DNA of 14,490 bases from JBFWIL01 sp050256015. Lineage in GTDB: Bacteria > Bacteroidota > Bacteroidia > Bacteroidales > Prolixibacteraceae. The position numbers and the translations under genes are program-made. The notes beneath the pieces were generated by a model. The model was not told the DNA's origin, did no database searches, and saw only the letters and a list, made by a program, of their open reading frames with translations. Position 1 is the stretch's first letter; every line of letters begins with the position of its first letter. Below are positions 13,891-14,490 of the stretch, piece by piece. The stretch spans positions 1-14,490 of the forward strand of contig JBFWIL010000041.1 in assembly GCA_050256015.1 (NCBI GenBank), given 5' to 3'.

Positions 13891-14490
13891 ATGAAAATTA
13901 ACGGACTGATCGCCGGACTTATTCTGACCGTGCTTGTTCCAAAAGGGAATTATGCCCAGGGAAAAAAAGAACAGGACACTCTCATCTATTTCAGGGAAGA
14001 CAGTCTGTTAACTGAAGACCTGCTGAGGCGTTTTTCGGATTGCCGGGAAGAGCCTGTTGCCAGCCTGCTTGTAGAGATCGGCCGTTCCCTGGTGGGAACC
14101 CCCTATGTTTCGCATACTCTGGAAAACGGAATTGAAGAAAAGCTGGTGGTTAACCTCCGGGAACTGGACTGCACGACCTTTGCCGAAAACTGCCTGGCCC
14201 TTGCCCGGACCATCCGTTCCGGGGAAACACAGTTCGGCTATTTTGTTCGCGAACTGCAGCACATCAGGTACCGCGACGGCCTGCGCCAGGGCTACCTCTC
14301 CCGGTTGCACTACTTCAGCGAATGGATCGGCAACAACGTCCAAAAAGGACTGATCGCTGAACCGGCCGCCTGTTTCGGCTCCACATTGGATGTTCAGGTC
14401 GGCTTTATGTATGCCCATTCCGGGAATTATTCCGTGCTGTCCTCAAATCCGGAGCTCGTACCGCTTCTCGTAAAACAGGAAAAAATTATA
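13891..14490 (+). CDS. Exported DUF1460 (N-acetylmuramoyl-L-alanine amidase-like) protein, 3' end outside window
   Basis: The frame runs open from the ATG at 13891 to the last base, so only the first 200 residues are visible and the end is missing. Residues 1-22 look like a signal peptide: MK, a hydrophobic stretch, then NYA just before Q23. The mature part matches the DUF1460 family of cell-wall amidase-like enzymes with a papain/NlpC-type fold. LVGTPYVSHTLE (67-78) is followed by LVVNLRELDCTTFAEN (85-100), where C94 is the likely nucleophile, and by RYRDG with SRLHYFSEWI (137-146), where H140 may belong to the active site. The catalytic roles are inferred from family position. It would act in the periplasm on peptidoglycan. 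It is separated from pntB by 138 bases with a promoter-like box. Confidence 0.9.
   Translation, partial: MKINGLIAGLILTVLVPKGNYAQGKKEQDTLIYFREDSLLTEDLLRRFSDCREEPVASLLVEIGRSLVGTPYVSHTLENGIEEKLVVNLRELDCTTFAENCLALARTIRSGETQFGYFVRELQHIRYRDGLRQGYLSRLHYFSEWIGNNVQKGLIAEPAACFGSTLDVQVGFMYAHSGNYSVLSSNPELVPLLVKQEKII

Noticed and set aside
14008..14418. 136-residue minus-strand frame opposite the last gene
   Set aside because: The + strand frame has a signal peptide and the DUF1460 motifs; the opposite frame is a shadow.
1..14490. CRISPR arrays, insertion sequences, prophage or defence genes
   Set aside because: No spaced short repeats, transposase, integrase or toxin-like frames were seen anywhere in the window.

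Overview
The window reads as ordinary chromosomal DNA from a member of the Bacteroidales (phylum Bacteroidota). Four things point there. HisB is the fused phosphatase/dehydratase form and lacks the zinc cysteines of the enterobacterial enzyme. Two genes match families that I know mainly from Bacteroidota (DUF4494 and, less exclusively, DUF1460). Shine-Dalgarno sequences are mostly weak. Several genes are preceded by the TAnnTTTG box of the Bacteroidota housekeeping sigma factor. I cannot name the genus.

Positions 1-7269 are a histidine biosynthesis cluster on the + strand: hisD (5' end cut off), hisC, hisB, then purU, a minus-strand tRNA-Glu gene, and hisH, hisA, hisF, hisIE. Together these encode all late steps of the pathway. 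hisH/hisA overlap by 4 bases and hisF follows 17 bases later, as expected for enzymes that work together (HisH+HisF form the imidazole glycerol phosphate synthase). The cluster is interrupted between hisB and hisH by about 1.47 kb. That stretch holds purU (formyltetrahydrofolate deformylase), an antisense tRNA-Glu(CUC), and two copies of a 59-bp repeat that lie at nearly the same distance (66 and 62 bases) upstream of the purU and hisH start codons. This is the least explained part of the window.

Positions 7270-10664 hold typA/bipA (ribosome-associated GTPase) with its own promoter-like box and good Shine-Dalgarno, a helical protein of unknown function, and a convergent minus-strand DUF4494 gene. 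A 10-bp perfect hairpin lies between the two convergent genes.

Positions 10860-13752 are a three-gene operon for the proton-translocating NAD(P) transhydrogenase in its split form (pntAA, pntAB, pntB), which makes NADPH using the proton gradient. The last gene, from 13891 to the window edge, is an exported DUF1460 cell-wall amidase-like protein, cut off at its 3' end.

I see no phage, CRISPR array, insertion sequence or defence genes. The novelty here is in non-coding structure and gene order rather than in a new protein system.
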